Assembly (NCBI GenBank): GCA_002383405.1
Contig: DFYS01000150.1
Span: 1 to 6,923 of the forward strand
DNA length: 6,923 nucleotides
Source: Moorella sp. UBA4076
GTDB taxonomy: Bacteria > Bacillota > DSM-521 > Neomoorellales > Neomoorellaceae
Direction: 5' to 3'
Shown: positions 5,242 through 6,923 of the stretch, piece after piece
How the letters are laid out: every line of letters starts with the position of its first letter
Numbering within the stretch: the first letter of the stretch is position 1
Position numbers and translations under genes: made by a program
Notes under the pieces: generated by a model
The model's input: the letters and a program-made list of their open reading frames with translations, nothing else
What the model was told of the DNA's origin: nothing
Database searches by the model: none

Positions 5242-6923
5242 TTAAATCTCTAACCCCACCTGGAACCCTTCATGCACCGCATCCATAATTTTGCCCGGGC
5301 TTTGGCAGTCTCCTACCGTATATAAAGCCGGTATCTGATCTTTTAATTCCGCTTCCAGGCTGTTATCGGCCTCCACGCCTACAGCGATGACCACGGCGTC
5401 CGCCGGAAGCAGTTCCTCCACCCCCTTTCTCTCCACCAGGACGCCGGCGCCGGTAATTTCCTTCACGCGGGTATTGGTAAGCATCCTGACGCCGTGGTCC
5501 TGCAAATTGAGCATTAAGGGCACCTTGACGGCATGGGGCATATCCCCGGCCACTTCGGGCAGCATCTCGATAACGGTTACCTCTTTCCCTTTTGCCGCCA
5601 GCCACTCCGCCGTTTCCACGCCGACCTGCCCGCCGCCGATAATGGCCACCTTTTCCCCGATGTTACTGCAATCATCCTTAAGGAGATCAACAGCCCAGAA
5701 AACATTACCCCGTTCAAGGCCTTTGATGGCCGGCCTGGCGGGTTTCCCGCCCGTCGCCAGGATGACAACGTCAGGTTGAAAGGCTGTAACTGTATCTTTA
5801 CCGGCTGCCAATCCTAATTCTACCTTGACACCTGCCTGTTCGACCTGGTGTCGGTAATAATCAATGATCTGCCTTAACTCATCCTTGCGAGGCGGCTTTG
5901 CCGCCAGGGAAACAGTGCCTCCCAGTTCTTTTTCTTTTTCCCACAGGGTAACACTGTGTCCCCTTGAGGCAGTGGTAACGGCTGCTTCCAGCCCTCCCGG
6001 CCCGCCGCCGATCACCAGTACCTTCTTCCTTTGATCCGGCGGCGCAGGGTTGACTTCGATCTCGCCTTCCTTGCCCGCCCGCGGGTTGAGGATGCAGGTA
6101 ATAGGTACGCCTTTGAGCACATTTTCCACGCAACCCTGGCAGCAGGAGACACAGGGACGGATGTCTTGATACTTGCCGGAAGCAACTTTCTCTACCCAGT
6201 ATGGGTCGGTAATCAACGGCCGGCCCAGGGCGATCATATCAGCCCGCCCTTGCTGTAAAACGCCCTCGGCAAAATCAACGTTGCGGATCTTGTTGGCCGT
6301 AATCACCGGTACGGTAACGCCGAGTTTAATGTTTTCCGCCAGGGGGACGATAACGCCTTCCGGCGTCCCGATGGGGGCTTCGGCGGAGATAAAGCCCCTT
6401 TCCTGCAGTACGGCGCCAAAGCCGACCGAAACGCTGATGGCCTTGATGCCCGCCATCTGGAACCTCCTGGCAATCTCGCGGATCTCCAGGAGGGAATTGC
6501 CGCCCTGCGGCTCCTGGCCGTTTATGCGGCAGATGAGAGGAAAATCGGTACCTACCTCCTGCTGCACCCTGGCAATAATCTCCAGAGCAAAGCGTATACG
6601 GTTTTCCAGGCTGCCGCCGTATTGATCCGTACGCTTGTTGGCCCAGGGCGAGAGAAACTCGCCACAAAGGTACATATGGGCACAATGAATGCTGATGACA
6701 TCAAACCCCGCCTCAACTGCCCGGCGGGCGGCCTGACCAAATTTCGCCACGATCTCTTCAATCTCTTCCACTCGCAGTTCCCGGGGTACAACCTGCCCGG
6801 GAAAGGGGTGGGCCAGGACTGAGGGAGCGACGGGCAGCCGGCCGCGGGTAACCTCCAGGTAGCCATTATGCAGGCTTACACGCCCGGCCCTCCGGCCGCC
6901 ATGGGAAAGCTGGATTGCCGCCC
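5242..6923 (-). CDS. Fe-S flavoenzyme of the NADH:flavin oxidoreductase / 2,4-dienoyl-CoA reductase / 2-enoate reductase family (5' partial)
   Basis: The frame is open to the right edge and shows the last 559 residues; family members have about 640-670, so roughly 90 N-terminal residues and the start lie outside. An internal GTG (6771) is not the start, because family sequence continues upstream (AAIQLSHGGRRAG, APSVLAHPFPG). By family, a hydride passes from NAD(P)H through FAD and a 4Fe-4S cluster to FMN, which reduces an activated C=C bond. In visible-residue numbering, the old-yellow-enzyme barrel spans 1-250 with HCAHMYL (79-85, probable catalytic Tyr84) and RTDQYGGSLENR (97-108). The cluster cysteines are C257, C260, C264 and C276 (C-x2-C-x3-C-x11-C), with an extra C261. 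Nucleotide-binding folds start at VIGGGPGG (303-310) and IIGGGQVGVE (427-436), and YTVGDCQSPGKIMDA (534-548) closes the FAD site. All key motifs are intact. Being first in the transporter operon, it likely acts on the imported acid or its derivative. Enoate, dienoyl-CoA and BaiCD/BaiH-like reductases cannot be told apart here. Confidence 0.93.
   Translation of the reverse strand, partial: AAIQLSHGGRRAGRVSLHNGYLEVTRGRLPVAPSVLAHPFPGQVVPRELRVEEIEEIVAKFGQAARRAVEAGFDVISIHCAHMYLCGEFLSPWANKRTDQYGGSLENRIRFALEIIARVQQEVGTDFPLICRINGQEPQGGNSLLEIREIARRFQMAGIKAISVSVGFGAVLQERGFISAEAPIGTPEGVIVPLAENIKLGVTVPVITANKIRNVDFAEGVLQQGRADMIALGRPLITDPYWVEKVASGKYQDIRPCVSCCQGCVENVLKGVPITCILNPRAGKEGEIEVNPAPPDQRKKVLVIGGGPGGLEAAVTTASRGHSVTLWEKEKELGGTVSLAAKPPRKDELRQIIDYYRHQVEQAGVKVELGLAAGKDTVTAFQPDVVILATGGKPARPAIKGLERGNVFWAVDLLKDDCSNIGEKVAIIGGGQVGVETAEWLAAKGKEVTVIEMLPEVAGDMPHAVKVPLMLNLQDHGVRMLTNTRVKEITGAGVLVERKGVEELLPADAVVIAVGVEADNSLEAELKDQIPALYTVGDCQSPGKIMDAVHEGFQVGLEI

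Noticed and set aside
5387..5817. Overlapping plus-strand open frames of 130 and 94 residues antisense to the flavoenzyme
   Set aside because: They are opposite the conserved FAD/NAD-binding region, with no ribosome site or recognisable domain.
6769..6771. GTG at 6771 as the start of the flavoenzyme
   Set aside because: Family-typical sequence continues in frame for 50 more residues to the window edge, so the real start is outside.

Overview
The window carries one minus-strand catabolic-looking cluster plus the tail of a plus-strand gene at its left edge. Read right to left, the order is: an Fe-S flavoenzyme of the NADH:flavin oxidoreductase / 2-enoate reductase family (5' end beyond the window), a fused TRAP-transporter permease of the TAXI class, the TAXI solute-binding lipoprotein, a strong intrinsic terminator, and a PrpR-type sigma-54-dependent activator. 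The first three genes are tightly spaced (30 and 59 nt gaps) and look like one operon. The regulator lies 111 nt past the last of them, behind the terminator.

Nucleotides 1-108 encode the last 35 residues of a plus-strand protein ending in a Fis-type helix-turn-helix. This is very likely the C-terminus of a second sigma-54 activator, pointing tail-to-tail at the first one across an 80-nt gap.

The likely host is an anaerobic low-GC-lineage bacterium (Clostridia) with moderately high GC. Moorella, Desulfotomaculum or Pelotomaculum-like genomes fit best. The reasons are the strong GGAGG ribosome sites, GTG and TTG starts, an oxygen-sensitive type of Fe-S enoate reductase, and a PrpR-like activator beside a TRAP-TAXI system. 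This placement is an inference; no marker gene is present.

Proposed joint role (inference): the lipoprotein captures an organic acid outside the membrane, the 650-residue permease imports it by ion-coupled transport, the flavoenzyme reduces it or its enoate derivative with NAD(P)H, and the PrpR-type protein senses a related metabolite and activates a sigma-54 promoter, probably upstream of the flavoenzyme and outside the window.

The most notable point is in the lipoprotein gene. As written, its lipoprotein signal peptide (GTG at 3199) and its mature domain are in different frames. They meet at a run of nine G on the minus strand (3118-3126), just after the lipidation cysteine. Ten or seven G would restore one 321- or 320-residue protein. 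This is either a homopolymer sequencing error, a real mutation, or an on/off switch by slippage. No RNA genes, mobile elements, CRISPR arrays or long repeats were seen, and no stretch over 300 bases lacks a gene.
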